Source of the DNA: Irpex lacteus
Taxonomy: Eukaryota > Basidiomycota > Agaricomycetes > Polyporales > Irpicaceae
Assembly (NCBI GenBank): GCA_001986395.2
Contig: MQVO02000058.1
Location: forward strand, 41,718-105,717
Direction: 5' to 3'
Length of the DNA stretch: 64,000 nt
Shown: positions 22,989 through 34,551 of the stretch, one piece after another
Numbering within the stretch: position 1 is the first letter of the stretch
Layout of the letters: every line of letters starts with the position of its first letter
Made by a program: the position numbers and the translations under genes
Notes under the pieces: generated by a model
Seen by the model: only the letters and a program-made list of their open reading frames with translations
The model's database searches: none
What the model was told of the DNA's origin: nothing

Positions 22989-23398
22989 CGAATTCGAACG
23001 GTGGCGGACTTGCATACATACGGTTCAATTTCCAACCTGGTTAAGCTGGTTCTTTGTTCTTCTTGCTTCATTCTACGTTAGGATGCTGGTTTTCTCGATT
23101 TCTCATTACATTCAGTGCTGTATCCTGTTCATTGTATTCTTGGCCATAGTGTCTACTACGACATACTGGATCATATCTCGATGGGCCCAAGAAGACGAGC
23201 TTCAGTGCTATTCAACTTTGAGGGTTGATGAATTTCTCGAAGGTTGAGTGTTATCGGACGATGTGCTGTTGAACACACAAATCCAGATACTTCTGCCCAT
23301 CGAAGCGCTTCGTCACAGTATCCTCAAACCTAACATACCGACAAACCCAAGGTATCAAAGGCCATGAGCAATGAGACACGATGAAGTCACAGAGCAGA
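22989..23398. other. Convergent intergenic region
   Basis: Between the RING gene stop (plus) and the DUF6534 stop (minus). It holds 3' regions; nothing else is seen. Confidence 0.45.
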
Positions 23399-25519
23399 TC
23401 AACCCACCTCACCGCCACATTCCGAGTCTCCATCGCATTTCTGGATCGTATATATCTCCACCTTGACACCTCCATTCGGAGGAGCCACCGTCGCCCCACA
23501 GCCTTCGGTGCTGCTACAGCTTGAATGATACACACTAAGCGGGATGGACACCCGCGGGGCAGGTGTAGGAGTTGAGTCGGGGTCTCCCTGCATGCGCTTG
23601 CGGAGGTGACGGCGGGCGTTGATTGAAGCTAGCAGGGAGTTGGCGTATACTATGGGTGCACACCACAGTTAGTTAGGGTGTGAAAGAGGGGTGATGTGCT
23701 GTGGGGTGACTTTGAACTTACATCCTCCGACGATGTACTCGGATGCGATGAACCATAGGTTGTGGTACGACAGTATCAGCTGGACGGCAGATACTCGAAT
23801 GTTAGCCATCTATAATGTCAAAGACTCCAAACTGATTGATGGTTTACCAAGAGGAGTTCTATGATAGCCACGATACTGTATACAACAGCTACTATCAACC
23901 TGTTCACTGGGACTGGGAAACAATGGGCTTACGAAGTCAAAACCCCTCGACTGACAAAGAAGCACATGAGCGTTTGTAAAGTATCCTTCGTCCTATTTCC
24001 AAAAGGCAATCAGCGACCATCCGAGGTATGACATGAAGCAAGCTTAAACACCAGCCAAACACCGCACACTTGCCTTTTGAAACTTGCAGACGGTCTAGGC
24101 AGAGCAAAGCACAAAGTGGTGGTCACGGACACGTCTGCAATTACCTGCGTGGCCACCATGGAAATCAGTATGTGTTTCTAGAGCATCAGTTATGTTAGTG
24201 CCGTGTGCAGAAACCTTTCGTTGAGGCACTGACACTAAACGATGCTATGTCCAGGAAGTGCGGGTTTTCAGACCTATGTGTCGGATGACCGGGTTAAGAT
24301 ATATATGTTGAGGTGCAGCGTAGGAATACCTACATCTTGACAACAGTCGCTGTAGTAGCAGTTAATACCAGCCAGATAGCAATGCAGTCAAGTCACGTAC
24401 CCATTCCCAAACTGAAGTGTACCACAATTACGGACAGCTGGGACATCACTATTAAAGCGGGGACGGTCATACCGAGAGTGCACATACCAGAAACGCAATG
24501 ACCGGGTTCCGAAGCTTCTTCTCAGCGACTGCCAATAGGCGGAATAAGCAATACTATCATCTAAGGAGAGTGAAGTAATATCATACGTAGGTGAAAACAT
24601 ATCCCCGTGTAGAACCTGGGTTATGAGGCATATAATCAGTATCTAGAGTCGTTTATGAATTTCATGAAGAGATCAGTAGCTTACAATAGGGTAATCGCCG
24701 CTAGAACGATCTGGTGAACGACACCAAAGTTTAGAGGAGCGACTTATGCGAACAAGTTTGTGCTTACATGCACTCCGATTGTTGCCTACAGAGTATGTAT
24801 ATATCATCAGCGATTGTTGGGTTCAGGTGCCAGTGCCTCAAGTGCATAACGAAGCCATACGTACCACAAGTGCCCTGTCGTGTTGGAACGCATTAGAAAT
24901 GGCACCAAAAATAATCAACGTTAGTACATACCATCCAGCCATCAAGCGTCCCATGAGATTATTGCCGCTTGTCACCTTCACCAAATTAGCATACCCGAAT
25001 CAACTCTGAAGAGCTGGACCACGTACCAGGTATGTATATTCAGCGATACACACTACACACTGGGAATGAATGAGAGCGTGGGACGAAGGGATATGGTACC
25101 CACCGAAAGAGGTGTGGAAGATGTTGAGGACCCTGAAGCAGAATTTATATGAGTAATGAGATCTGGCCGGTGTCCTGGAGACTTACGAGGTTGCCAGTAC
25201 CAGAACTACTGTCCATATACTATCATCCGAGCAATTGTTGAGGTAATTATAGCCCTGCCAGTATGGGTAGTAAGGCTTGTAAATAATAGCAAGACATGCT
25301 GAAGATACCACGCACCTGTGCGATAGCTATGCCACACAAGAGGAGTGCGAACCATGAGCCGATAAGTGCTGCGCCTACGTTGGACATGTTTGTCAGTCAC
25401 TGACGGATGCTAAGCTGAAGGAGGTTGTGGTACTGACTTGTGGCGTGAAAAACGGTGTTCCACATTCCAGATCCAGGTACGAGGGGGATGCCTGAGAGAG
25501 CTGTAGCATTGGACATCAT
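23399..25519 (-). CDS. DUF6534-type seven-helix membrane protein
   Basis: An integral membrane protein of a family expanded in mushrooms; function unknown. The ATG at 25519 gives MMSNATALSGIPLVPGSGM, then exon 2 (GAALIGSWFALLLCGIAIAQ, helix 1), exon 3 (GYNYLNNCSDDSIWTVVLVL) and exon 4 (VLNIFHTSFGG). Many short exons follow through 24000. The last exon begins with the family mark S-L-L-A-S-I-N-A-R-R-H-L-R and ends in a polar tail with VYHSSCSSTEGCGATV. At least ten introns split about 2.1 kb. I could not place every middle exon (23700-25050), so the model is approximate. The layout of hydrophobic exons followed by the SLLASINAR motif is what supports the call. Confidence 0.65.
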
Positions 25520-26836
25520 GGAGGATAGCTAGCTGAGCTCTGGAGTAAGGAGAGGGAAGACTTGCGCTGGTTCCCTCATGGTGCTCCGATATCAATGCTT
25601 TATACGTATGCGTTATCAGTCGTCCACTTGCAGTCCCTCTCAGAACGGAGCGCACCGAAAGAGTTCTTCAGCGCCACCAAATGTTGCAAGGATGATTTCA
25701 AAGTCATACGGCTACGAAACTGGGCTCGGACATAGATGATGAGCTGGGGCCGCATTGTATGGTGATACCGGTATGCACGACGGCCGACGATGGTCCTTAA
25801 TAGATCCATTGATTTGAACCGTTGTGGTATACGATGAATCAAACCAGGCCATGCATTGATTCAAATAGTGGCTTCTTAAATCAGCTCTGCCCAAGAGGTA
25901 AAGGTAATGCCGATGATCGCACGAGATCATAGGTACTGAGGTGAGCAATCTTTCAAGATGGAAGTCGTTAATGGACACCTACCTACAAAGGAGTTATGTG
26001 CGTCAAAAGCACTGCCAAGACGTCAAAGAATCCAGATAAAGATCCTGTATTAGATACAACGTCTCCAAACGGAGTTTCTGAGGATACTTATCATCTTGTT
26101 GAACATGATTATGTTCAGTTACCAACGAGGTTCGCGGCAAGTTCGCGGCTTCCGCTTCGCTGCATGTCAGAGTAAGTTCAGCGGCGCGCCCGTTCGAATG
26201 AGGAGGTAACGCACCTTGTTATGCTATGCAGGGCTTCTTGACTTTGAATCGCGAGCTGGATCAGAGTATCAGATGTGCGCAATTAACTGCTATGCAGTTA
26301 TCGAGTCTTTCAGATTTGAAATCTAACAAGTGTGCCATGCGTTCAAAGCTGCAACTGAGGTATACGCGAGCAACGATTAGAGCAAGAGTCACCCCGACAT
26401 TGTTCCATCTGCCACGGGGTGAGCCTCCATCTAAACCTCAGGCCTCAGATGCAATTGACCGCAACATCCAAGTCGTATGCCGGGGCCAGCGGCATTGTAC
26501 GCGAACACTGATTCTTCTACAAGATGACTTTATAGAGGTATGTAGACAACATTGAAAAAAAATGACGAACTTGCCTTCTATACTGGACTCCAAGTTGGAC
26601 TTGCTGAAAACAAGTATTGTCGACAGATGCTGGGAGTACTTATAGTCTAAGACGTGTGTGCTTGCCCCGTTCACTTCAAGTTGATGGTGGTACTGGAAAG
26701 TATTGGGAACAGGCGCCGGCAGGCCCACGCGATGCCTGTGATCGCGTCTGTCACGCTGCGCGTCCTGTCACATCTTCGTGACATACTGTAGATCCTTCCC
26801 GATCGCGTTTTCCTGCCCTCTCCTACGACACTGACG
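25520..26836. other. No gene recognised
   Basis: 1.3 kb with only short overlapping frames. The right end must carry the thymidylate synthase promoter. I see no motif, tRNA or repeat. Confidence 0.45.
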
Positions 26837-27794
26837 ATGACCGACGCCCAGCACGACGAATATCAATACCTGGAGCTCATCCGACGCGTCCTCGACACCG
26901 GCGCAGTACGGCCAGACCGCACAGGCACAGGCACTCTATCCCTTTTCGCCCCTCCCAACCTCCGTTTCTCTCTCGCAGACGCGACGCTCCCGCTCCTCAC
27001 CACAAAACGTACTTTCCTACGCGGTATACTCGAAGAGCTCCTATGGTTTGTCAGAGGTACAACGGACTCTAAGCTTCTATCTGCCAAGGGCGTGAAGATC
27101 TGGGATGGAAATGGCTCTAGGGAGTTTTTGGACAAGCGAGGGTTGAGTCATAGACGAGAGGGAGACTTGGGACCTGTGTATGGGTTTCAGTGGAGACATT
27201 TTGGTGCGAAGTATGAGGATTGTGACAAGGATTATACGGGAGAGGGCGTGGATCAGCTGAAGGAATGCATACGAAAGATCAAAGAAGATCCCACAGACCG
27301 AAGGATAATCTTGAGTGCTTGGAACCCAGCCGGTACGTGTCCTACAACCAGCTATTTCCGCCATACCACGTGCTGAACATACCATAGATATCCCACAAAT
27401 GGCCCTACCACCATGCCACATGATGTGCCAATTCTACGTCAACCTCCCCTCCTCACCCTCCGAAAAACCCAAACTCTCCTGCCTCATGTACCAACGCTCC
27501 GCCGACCTCGGACTTGGCATCCCCTTCAACATCGCCTCCTATGCCCTCCTCACACACATGATCGCCAAAGTCACAGATACGGAACCGCACGAACTCATCA
27601 TACAGCTCGGTGATGCGCATGTGTACCGGGACCACGTCGATGCGCTCAAGGTGCAGTTGGAGAGAGAGCCGAGACCGTTCCCGAAGTTGAGGTGGAAGAG
27701 GGATGTGAAGGATATTGATGATTTTGTTAGTGAGGATTTCGTGGTTGAGGGGTACGATCCGCATCCGACAATTGCAATGAAGATGAGTGTGTAG
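26837..27794 (+). CDS. TYMS: Thymidylate synthase
   Basis: It makes dTMP from dUMP using 5,10-methylene-tetrahydrofolate, the only de novo source of dTMP. Exons 26837-27332 and 27388-27794 sum to 903 bases (300 residues), normal for a fungal enzyme. Visible motifs: [13 protein letters not shown] (phosphate-binding Arg loop), [45 protein letters not shown] and the active-site [11 protein letters not shown] with the nucleophilic Cys. The dUMP-binding [28 protein letters not shown] and the C-terminal M-K-M-S-V are also present. The single intron splits an Asp codon. No residue appears lost. Confidence 0.96.
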
Positions 27795-28244
27795 GTTATT
27801 GGGCGGGGTGAGGGTCAGGTAGATCATAGATCGTCGTTGTGTTTTGTTGTACTTGGTGTCATAATATTGTCGCTGTATTCCCGCTACCAGCTTGCTTGTG
27901 TAGCGGGTCTTTGGGTCTGGGATTGAGTTGTGTGCAGATGTGCGCCGTCGGGTGGTTGTGCTCACTGCTCATTACGTCGCAGAGCCTTTACTGGACAGAA
28001 CATTGGTAGCGGGTCTAGCTGCGAACGCAGCGATAGTGGATTATTTTTACTATGAAACCGAATATTCGGATGCGACTTCAAGCTTGCAACTGCTTACCAG
28101 ACAATGATGAAAGGGCGCATCACAAAATATTGATCCGCCGCTTAGTCAGCACTCTTCGTCATTAACACTACAGCAGCCCTGCACCGGCAACCTCAGTGCT
28201 CACTCAAGTGCAACTTGAACGAGGCCGTCAACTTCAACCTCAAC
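27795..28244. other. Intergenic, nothing recognised
   Basis: Holds the thymidylate synthase 3' region and the upstream region of the next gene. No feature is seen. Confidence 0.45.
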
Positions 28245-28848
28245 ATGGCAGACCAACGTCCAACAAGCCCCTACTTCCAGCACGCTCCCCAACACCCTCA
28301 CCATCCTCACTCTCACCCTCACGATGACCACCGACGAGGAATACCCCCGCTTCCCGACCTCAGCTTCGAGCGGACGTATATTAAGAGTATAAAGCGACAC
28401 ATCCACACGCATTCAGATGGCCATGAAGGAGATCACACGGAGCTCGTTACTTTGCAAAGGCGAGAAGTGGAGAGCGTTCGGCTGGACTGGGGAAAGGTCG
28501 CGCTGGTCACTGTCAGAGACCAGATGCTCATGCCGTTCCTGCAGGGCGCAATCTGGTGCGTTCAGCTCTATTCATGCCTATATCTGCATTAGCTCACCTC
28601 CATTTATCGTATATACCATATCTTTGCCCAACGCGCGCAGGGGTCTAACGACGATATACCTAATCCCTCGTGTGAATGCCGTCAGGCGTGCGTTCTCTCT
28701 GTGGTGGAGACGAGGGAACCTCATTGGTGTGGGGCGGAAGGGCGAAGGAGAGGGTGTTGGGGCGCTGAGGGGGTGGCTTTCTGGTCTTACTGGTACTGTT
28801 GGTCGTGTACAGAAACCTTTGGCGGCTTCGGCGAGGCATGCTATATAA
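28245..28848 (+). CDS. Small conserved-looking protein with RDQxLMPFLQG motif
   Basis: Function not recognised. Exons 28245-28555 and 28641-28848 sum to 519 bases (172 residues). The N-terminus is His/Pro-rich (HAPQHPHHPHSHPHDDHRR) and probably disordered. A folded core follows: FERTYIKSIKRHI, WGKVALVTVRDQMLMPFLQG, AIWGLTTIYLIPRV and an amphipathic Trp/Arg-rich segment AFSLWWRRGNLIGVG. The C-terminus ends in HAI. The core looks like one membrane-associating hairpin rather than a full transmembrane protein. Exon 2 and its 3' flank are copied in decayed form at 29397-29573. The ordered motif and clean splice sites argue that it is a real gene. Confidence 0.65.
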
Positions 28849-28886
28849 AAGTTATGCTGTACGTGGGTGCCTTAGTTGTTGGTGCT

Positions 28887-29660
28887 TTGAATGAGCTAAT
28901 GCTGCTACTGAAGAATAGCATTTCATCATAATAGTGGGATTACGCGCAAGTGATGCAGCCTGGGCCCTAGCAAGCTTAGACGTCGAAGAACTAGTGAGTG
29001 AATGACGTGTGATATTTGAGCACTCTCGAGTCTCTGCCATAAGAAAATGGGGCGATACTCACTGTAGGTGTACAACGGTAAGATTCCATGTCATTTCATT
29101 GAAGGATGTATGAGCTCATACATCCTGCAAACAGCACCAATCGTAAGCTTGTATTGCTGCTTCATACCAGAGCAAATTTCCTGTCTCAATTAAACGAAAA
29201 TAATATGATCGAAGTCATACTGAATATATTGTATTTCCGTTGAGGCCGAGACAGGATATCGCTTTCGCCTGACAAGTTCGAGAAATAAACCAATATCCCT
29301 TGTATGAGTCGGTCGATCTTTGCTGTTTCGAATGAGCTGACGAGACTGACAACGTATGTTTCACAACATTGTGATTACACGCAGGGTCTTTGCTCGCAGG
29401 GGTCTAACGACTATGTACCTGGCCCCGAGGGTGGCTTCGCTGAGTATATCTGGCGAGCGGCGGAAGGGTGAAGGAGAGGGCGTTGAGGCATTGAGTAGTT
29501 GGCTTTCTAACCTTACGATCACCGTGTGCAGGAACCCTCGGTAGCTCACTCTAAGCATCCTATATAAAAATGTCCGTAGATGCCCTATCTTCTGCTCATT
29601 CGATTGAACTGACGATACTAGTACAGAAATATTACAATGTGGCCATTACACACAGGTAGC
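28887..29660 (+). repeat. Degenerate tandem duplication after the small-protein gene
   Basis: Three related segments begin with GAATGAGCTAA, GAATGAGCTGACGA and GATTGAACTGACGA (about 28889, 29329 and 29603) and end in GGATTACGCGCA, TGATTACACGCAG and CCATTACACACAG. The stretch between the second and third carries a decayed exon 2. This indicates an old tandem duplication of exon 2 plus its 3' flank. Confidence 0.55.
29397..29573 (+). pseudogene. Decayed copy of exon 2 of the 28245-28848 gene
   Basis: After a CGCAG acceptor, the frame reads GLTTMYLAPRV, close to GLTTIYLIPRV of the intact exon. The GERRKGEGEGVEALSSWLSN block matches GRKGEGEGVGALRGWLSG. A deletion removes the Trp/Arg segment, and a TAG stop appears after CRNPR. 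Similarity runs on into CCTATATAAAA, which in the intact gene spans the stop codon. There is no copy of exon 1, so it cannot make the full protein. Confidence 0.65.
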
Positions 29661-29810
29661 GCTGGCGCGTGTATATCTTTGTATGCGTCTATTGTATGTC
29701 TTGGTGGTATCGACAAGTGGTATACAGACACACAGTCTTGGCAAGGACCCGCATCACTAAACCTGTTTCCGAGAACATACTCCGCTGAACGGTGCATGCA
29801 GGACGCGCAA

Positions 29811-30564
29811 TTACGTTCCGGGCACGAGTCGTCTAAACGAAGCTCGACGATCTGCAAGCCACGTAATCGACAGGCCGATGCACATCTCCGCTGGTAGCAA
29901 GGAATGTTCCACGGGAGACTGCGGCATTACGACAAATACCGCAATGTTCACTAGTGGCGGACCTGGATTGGGACGCCTTGGCTCTTCTTCGACAATGTTT
30001 CGAGTATCGGCCGCCAAATGGCCCGAATTATCTGAAGTCGCGCGACGTCTGGGTGTCTTTGAATGGGGACGAATATTATCAAGCACTCGGCGTGTGCCTG
30101 AATAGGAGACAAGACGGTCGTCTTCTTGAGCTCGGCCAAACCCTGCCGAGATAGGCTAAGAACGAACGTACTCGTGAGCAAGGACATACGTCTCATGTTC
30201 TACTCACCATGATCTTCTGCCATTTGTCATCCTGGGTATGTTTCAGAGGCTGCAGCATCGCCGTATACATTTCAGGTCTTGTCTTCTCAGGGAATGGAGC
30301 CTCTTCAGGGAGAGCAGGCTGGAATTGTTGTCTGCGATGGTTCCGTAACAAGCGCATATAAATGGCGGTTCCTATTACGAAAGCGATTAGGGCAAAGGTG
30401 GCCATCAATAGCACTAGAGCTGGCCGTGCCAGGTTTTGGAAGAAGTTCGAGTCTCCATTTGGAGACGGTGGAGGGGAAGTTGTGGACGTTGGTGGGTTGG
30501 ACGGGAGGGCCGGTGTAGGGTGCTCTTGTGTCGCACGTACGATAGTTCCTAGAACCGACGTCAT
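29811..30564 (-). CDS. Single-pass membrane protein with cytosolic tail
   Basis: Function unknown. Exons 30564-30204 and 30142-29811 sum to 693 bases (230 residues); an ATG at 30603 in the same frame would add 13 residues. The N-terminal part is a Ser/Thr/Pro-rich stretch (TSTTSPPPSPNGDS). One helix follows, ALVLLMATFALIAFVIGTAI, then RRQQ, the block EKTRPEMYTAMLQPL and a second exon with RFGRAQEDDRLVSYSGTRR and LVNIAVFVVMPQSP. Layout and several short motifs resemble the gene at 36247-37188, so the two may be distant paralogues. The final 30 residues look less conserved. Confidence 0.55.
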
Positions 30565-30603
30565 TAATCGAGAAGGTCCTGTTGATCTCGACACGAATGT
30601 CAA

Positions 30604-32440
30604 CTGCAGTGACTATGCCACAGACGTGGATGGAACGTAACACCCGAAGGCTGAGAGAAAGGTCAGTGGACGAAGTCGAGCTTGGAACCGCCTCAACCGC
30701 TACCGCAGTTGATACACCTACGTGTGGACGTGTTTAGTATGACCGCGTTATCTATAGCTGGACCGAAGATGACGTCGGTGGCCACGAGAGCGCACAGACA
30801 TTGTACGACCCAGATTAAGTTCCGCCAAGGAGAGTTCATACGCAGCAATAAAGTTCCTGAGGTGGTAATGGTTATGTCATGGTCTCGTGCACAAATAGTG
30901 CAGTCATGCTGAGCTTATGATGACTTGTGTGTGATTAGGATCTGCTTGAGGGTAAGCAAACAATATAGTCAGCACTTGGTGTATTTATTGGGCTATCTCC
31001 GAGTCTTCAAGATGGACTACTGTGGTAGCACGTAAGACGACTTACGATAGACCTCATGAAGAGTTGCAATCTTCCGAAATACCGGTGTTTATCCTTCTCG
31101 AGATGTCGTTATCGGAGGCCACCTGGGACCATGTACTTGCGCCCGGGGTACTACAGCGGCCCTGGTTGTGGCAATTCTACACGTTTTGCAAACGCCGACA
31201 CAGCAATATGATAGAAGCAAACCACTTATAGAACAAGGCACACGAATACCGGACGCTTGAAGAGAACCACTCACACGATGGAGCTGTGGAAGATGGAAGG
31301 AAAGTGCACAATTCGGAGTTTAGTTGACGGTGGGCGACTTCGACAAATGAACACTCACTCACTTCAAGCGCTACGCTAAAATTTCATGGGTGCTACCGTA
31401 CGGAACCGTTGGCCTTGATAATACCGAGGGCGATCAGCCCGAATGGCCTACTAGAATTGTGGACCTGTAGCACTGGCAGTGAAATGATCGGCTTCTTGTT
31501 ACTACTTATGAGTTGAAATAGGTCGTTACCTGGAATGCAATAGGCAGAGGGCCTCTCTGGGAATAACGACTGATAGTGAGATGGGATAGAAATTAAGTAT
31601 GAGTCTGTAACTCACGGTAAGATGGAGGTCCTGCCAGAGCTAGTGGCAGGCTTGAGATACGCTTATGTAATATTGTCAATTCCCAACGAGTTGTTCGACG
31701 GGCGCTACATGACAGCGGACCTTGCCTACAAACCATTCACTCGAGCTGAGAGCTTCAGCCTGATGCCGAGCCGAGTACTCTTAAAAAAGAGCGCAAGCAG
31801 TTTGAACGTATACGTAAGTGCAGCTATTGCAACTTTATTTCTCGCTCACTAACCATAACGTTCAAGGGTCCGGAGTACGAACGCTCGTGAGACTCGGAGT
31901 AGGGTGTCCAAATTCCTGAAAACGCCCGCTCTGTTTTCGGAAAGTTATCACAGACTAAGTGTAAAGTATTGAGGAAGAGAAGCTTCGTATACGTCATATA
32001 CCAGCTTCTTGTCGTGTGTTTGCAGGGGGGAAGTCAACGAAGATGACTTATCACTGGCAGTGGGCAACAACGGCAATAGAACTCCTAGCTTTCAGACCGC
32101 CTTTGTATGACAGCTCGCATGCTCGACCTTCTACATAGTGGCTATTCTGAAGACACCTAACTCAATATTCGGGTTATCGTGGTATCTTATGGCCCTTCTA
32201 TGACCTCACGCATGTTTAATTCATGCAAAGTAAATCTTAATACCACTGACACTACCACGACCCACATCGTCCAAGAGAAAGAACTGCACTAGCGCTTGAT
32301 TGTCGCAATCGCGGTACCCATAGCGCGCAGTGGATGCTACGGGCGGGCCTCTGCTTTACACACGCGCGTTGTATGCAGATCATGACCCTGTGCCGATTCC
32401 ACGCTCACTGATATACTCAGCAACCTTCACGCTGGAGGAC
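30604..32440. other. Gene-poor stretch
   Basis: I find no supported gene. A 76-codon frame at 31622-31852 is the most protein-like but has no motif. The right end holds the promoter of the dehydrogenase gene. Confidence 0.4.
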
Positions 32441-32441
32441 A

Positions 32442-32451
32442 CATATATAAG
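32442..32451 (+). promoter_or_regulatory. TATA box of short-chain dehydrogenase gene
   Basis: ATATATAAGG lies about 50-60 bases before the ATG at 32499, the only strong TATA match nearby. Confidence 0.55.
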
Positions 32452-32498
32452 GCCCACCCGAAAGTAGGTGAGCTCCCCACTATCACCTACCACCTGAT

Positions 32499-33732
32499 AT
32501 GATGTCTGGCAAGGTAGCTTTAGTCACGGGAGGGGCCCAAGGCATCGGCGAGGCCATTGCCCTGCGTCTCGCACAGGACGGCTACGACGTCGCTATTCTC
32601 GACCTCTGTGGCAAAGAGGACCAGATGAGGGCCGTCGCTCAGAAGATTAGTGAATATGGGCGACGCTCGCATTGGCACGTTGGCGATGTGTCGGACGAGA
32701 CGTCTGTTTGCCAGGCTGTTGCAGATGTCGTCGAACATTTGGGCAGTCTCGACATTGTAAGTTTGTATTACCCTAAGTATGTGACTAGCTTAAGCTGGGC
32801 TTGAAGATGGTCGCCAACGCAGGCATTTGTGGAACTATAGGCAAACCTGTGGTGGATAGTGAGTCTGGGAAGACGTACCTTGTGCACTAGCTGACATGGC
32901 TTCTACGCAGTTACCGCTCCCGAGTGGAACGCTATTTTCTCTGTCAATGTTCTTGGAACTATGCTTTGTTACAAGTACGCGGCGATTCAAATGATAAAGC
33001 AAGGAAAAGGTGGTCGCATAATAGGTGCCGACTCTCTTTAATTTCACATCCACTCACTCACTAACATCGTTTCCTCCCATGACAAGGAGCATGTTCTATC
33101 ACAGGAAAGCAAGGTATGCTTCGATGTTGCTACACCCTACCTGCAGTCCTGAGTTGCTATTGTAGGCTTTGCCAACGTTGGCGCATATTCTGCTTCCAAG
33201 TTTGCCGTTCGAGGCCTCACACATGTCATGTGTATGTGCAGACGCACATTATGGAAGATGGGTCCGCATTAACGACACTATTGATTTACAGCAAAGGAGC
33301 TCAAGGAACATAACATCACGGTAAACGCCTATGCGCCTGGCATTGTTTATACCGCCATGAGTACGTACTGTGCTGCGCAGAGAAGCAGCCCTTATCTCAC
33401 GCTCACAAAACCACTGCACAGTTAACCACCCGGATGATGAGAAGCACGGCGGTCCTGGATCTGTGGCAAGATTGGTGCGCAAATTATGGCGTTACCGTGA
33501 TGGTTTGTTTGTTTCTGGACACTAAAGGTTCATCTACGGTAGAAACTGGGAATGCCTCCAGAAGTACTTGGCGCCAAACCAGACACCGTGGCCAGCATAG
33601 TGTCCTATCTGGCTCAACCAGAATCGCATTTTATCACAGGTCAGATCACCGATGATTGCTCGCTCGATGATGGTTGATTTCTCCCTGCCAGGTCAAATTA
33701 TTAGCGTCGACGGTGGCATGAATTATGATTAA
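32499..33732 (+). CDS. Short-chain dehydrogenase/reductase (diacetyl-reductase-like)
   Basis: An NAD(P)-dependent classical SDR, probably cytosolic. The first exon gives GKVALVTGGAQGIGEAIALR with the TGxxxGIG cofactor motif. Later exons carry MVANAGICGTIGKP (NAG motif), WNAIFSVNVLGTMLCYKY, the catalytic Ser in ACSITG, the catalytic YSASK in GAYSASKFAVRGL, and NITVNAYAPGIVYTAM. The C-terminus is LAQPESHFITGQ, then IISVDGGMNYD before the stop. At least eight exons are needed; introns lie near 32757-32807, 32860-32910, 33024-33088 and onward. Length of about 260 residues and the motif set fit acetoin/diacetyl or xylulose-type reductases. Substrate cannot be read from the sequence. The next gene is a 2OG-Fe(II) oxygenase in the same direction. 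Confidence 0.85.
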
Positions 33733-34551
33733 TCAGAGCCGAACCTTCAAGCTTCAAGCTCGATCTGGAATTATGGATGTGAGACTGTCCTTTATTCGTC
33801 GTTCTGTAAGCTGTATTTGTAGCAGACTGTGGTCATATGCGTATAACACAACTACGATCCTTCATCCTGCCCGAACTCTCGGTAGAAAAGCAGCCATTCA
33901 CTGTATTTCGAGCCCAGTGCGAGTGGGTAATCGAGCTTTACTGCTCCCAGATGATGATTCGTCAAGAAACGCGCAACGGATGACTAGGTAACGTTAGTAA
34001 TTGTTGGTCTTTAGTCTTGCACTAATTTCCGAAAGCGCTATACTTATCCTACAGGGCCGCTTCCTATATCATGCCGACGGCTCATCTCCGAGATTGTCAC
34101 CGAGTGATGCTATTCCTCTCGGATCGTGCACCGTGGCAGCGTACTAGATCCTAGGAGATGACGTCGTTCATCTTAGGGACGGTGGCAAGACTCTTTTCTG
34201 CACAGCAAAACGTACAAGGTGAGGCAAGAATCTACGAACCATGCACCGGCCGGTAAGGAGTTCCTCTGATGATGGGAAAGAACTGCAGGGAAGATCTCAC
34301 CGGATGACCTTCAAAGCTCGGCTGACTGCCATACAAGTGAACTCCGCATGTATTCATTCGGGCAGAAATCACCTGGAGATACTTCTTGAACACGTGAGCG
34401 ACCCACTCTTCGAATGTGTGGATGGTGGCATCGCCCATAGTGCGTAATGGTATTGTATTGCAACTGCCCATAAATACCCAAACGGTACTAGCACGTATGC
34501 TTCTCAACTCCCTCGCATCGTTACCAACCGAACCCACTGCGCTATACGACG
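33733..34551. other. Intergenic with TATA-like site near 34468
   Basis: No gene is seen. CATAAATACC near 34468 lies about 80 bases before the oxygenase start and may be its TATA element. Confidence 0.4.
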
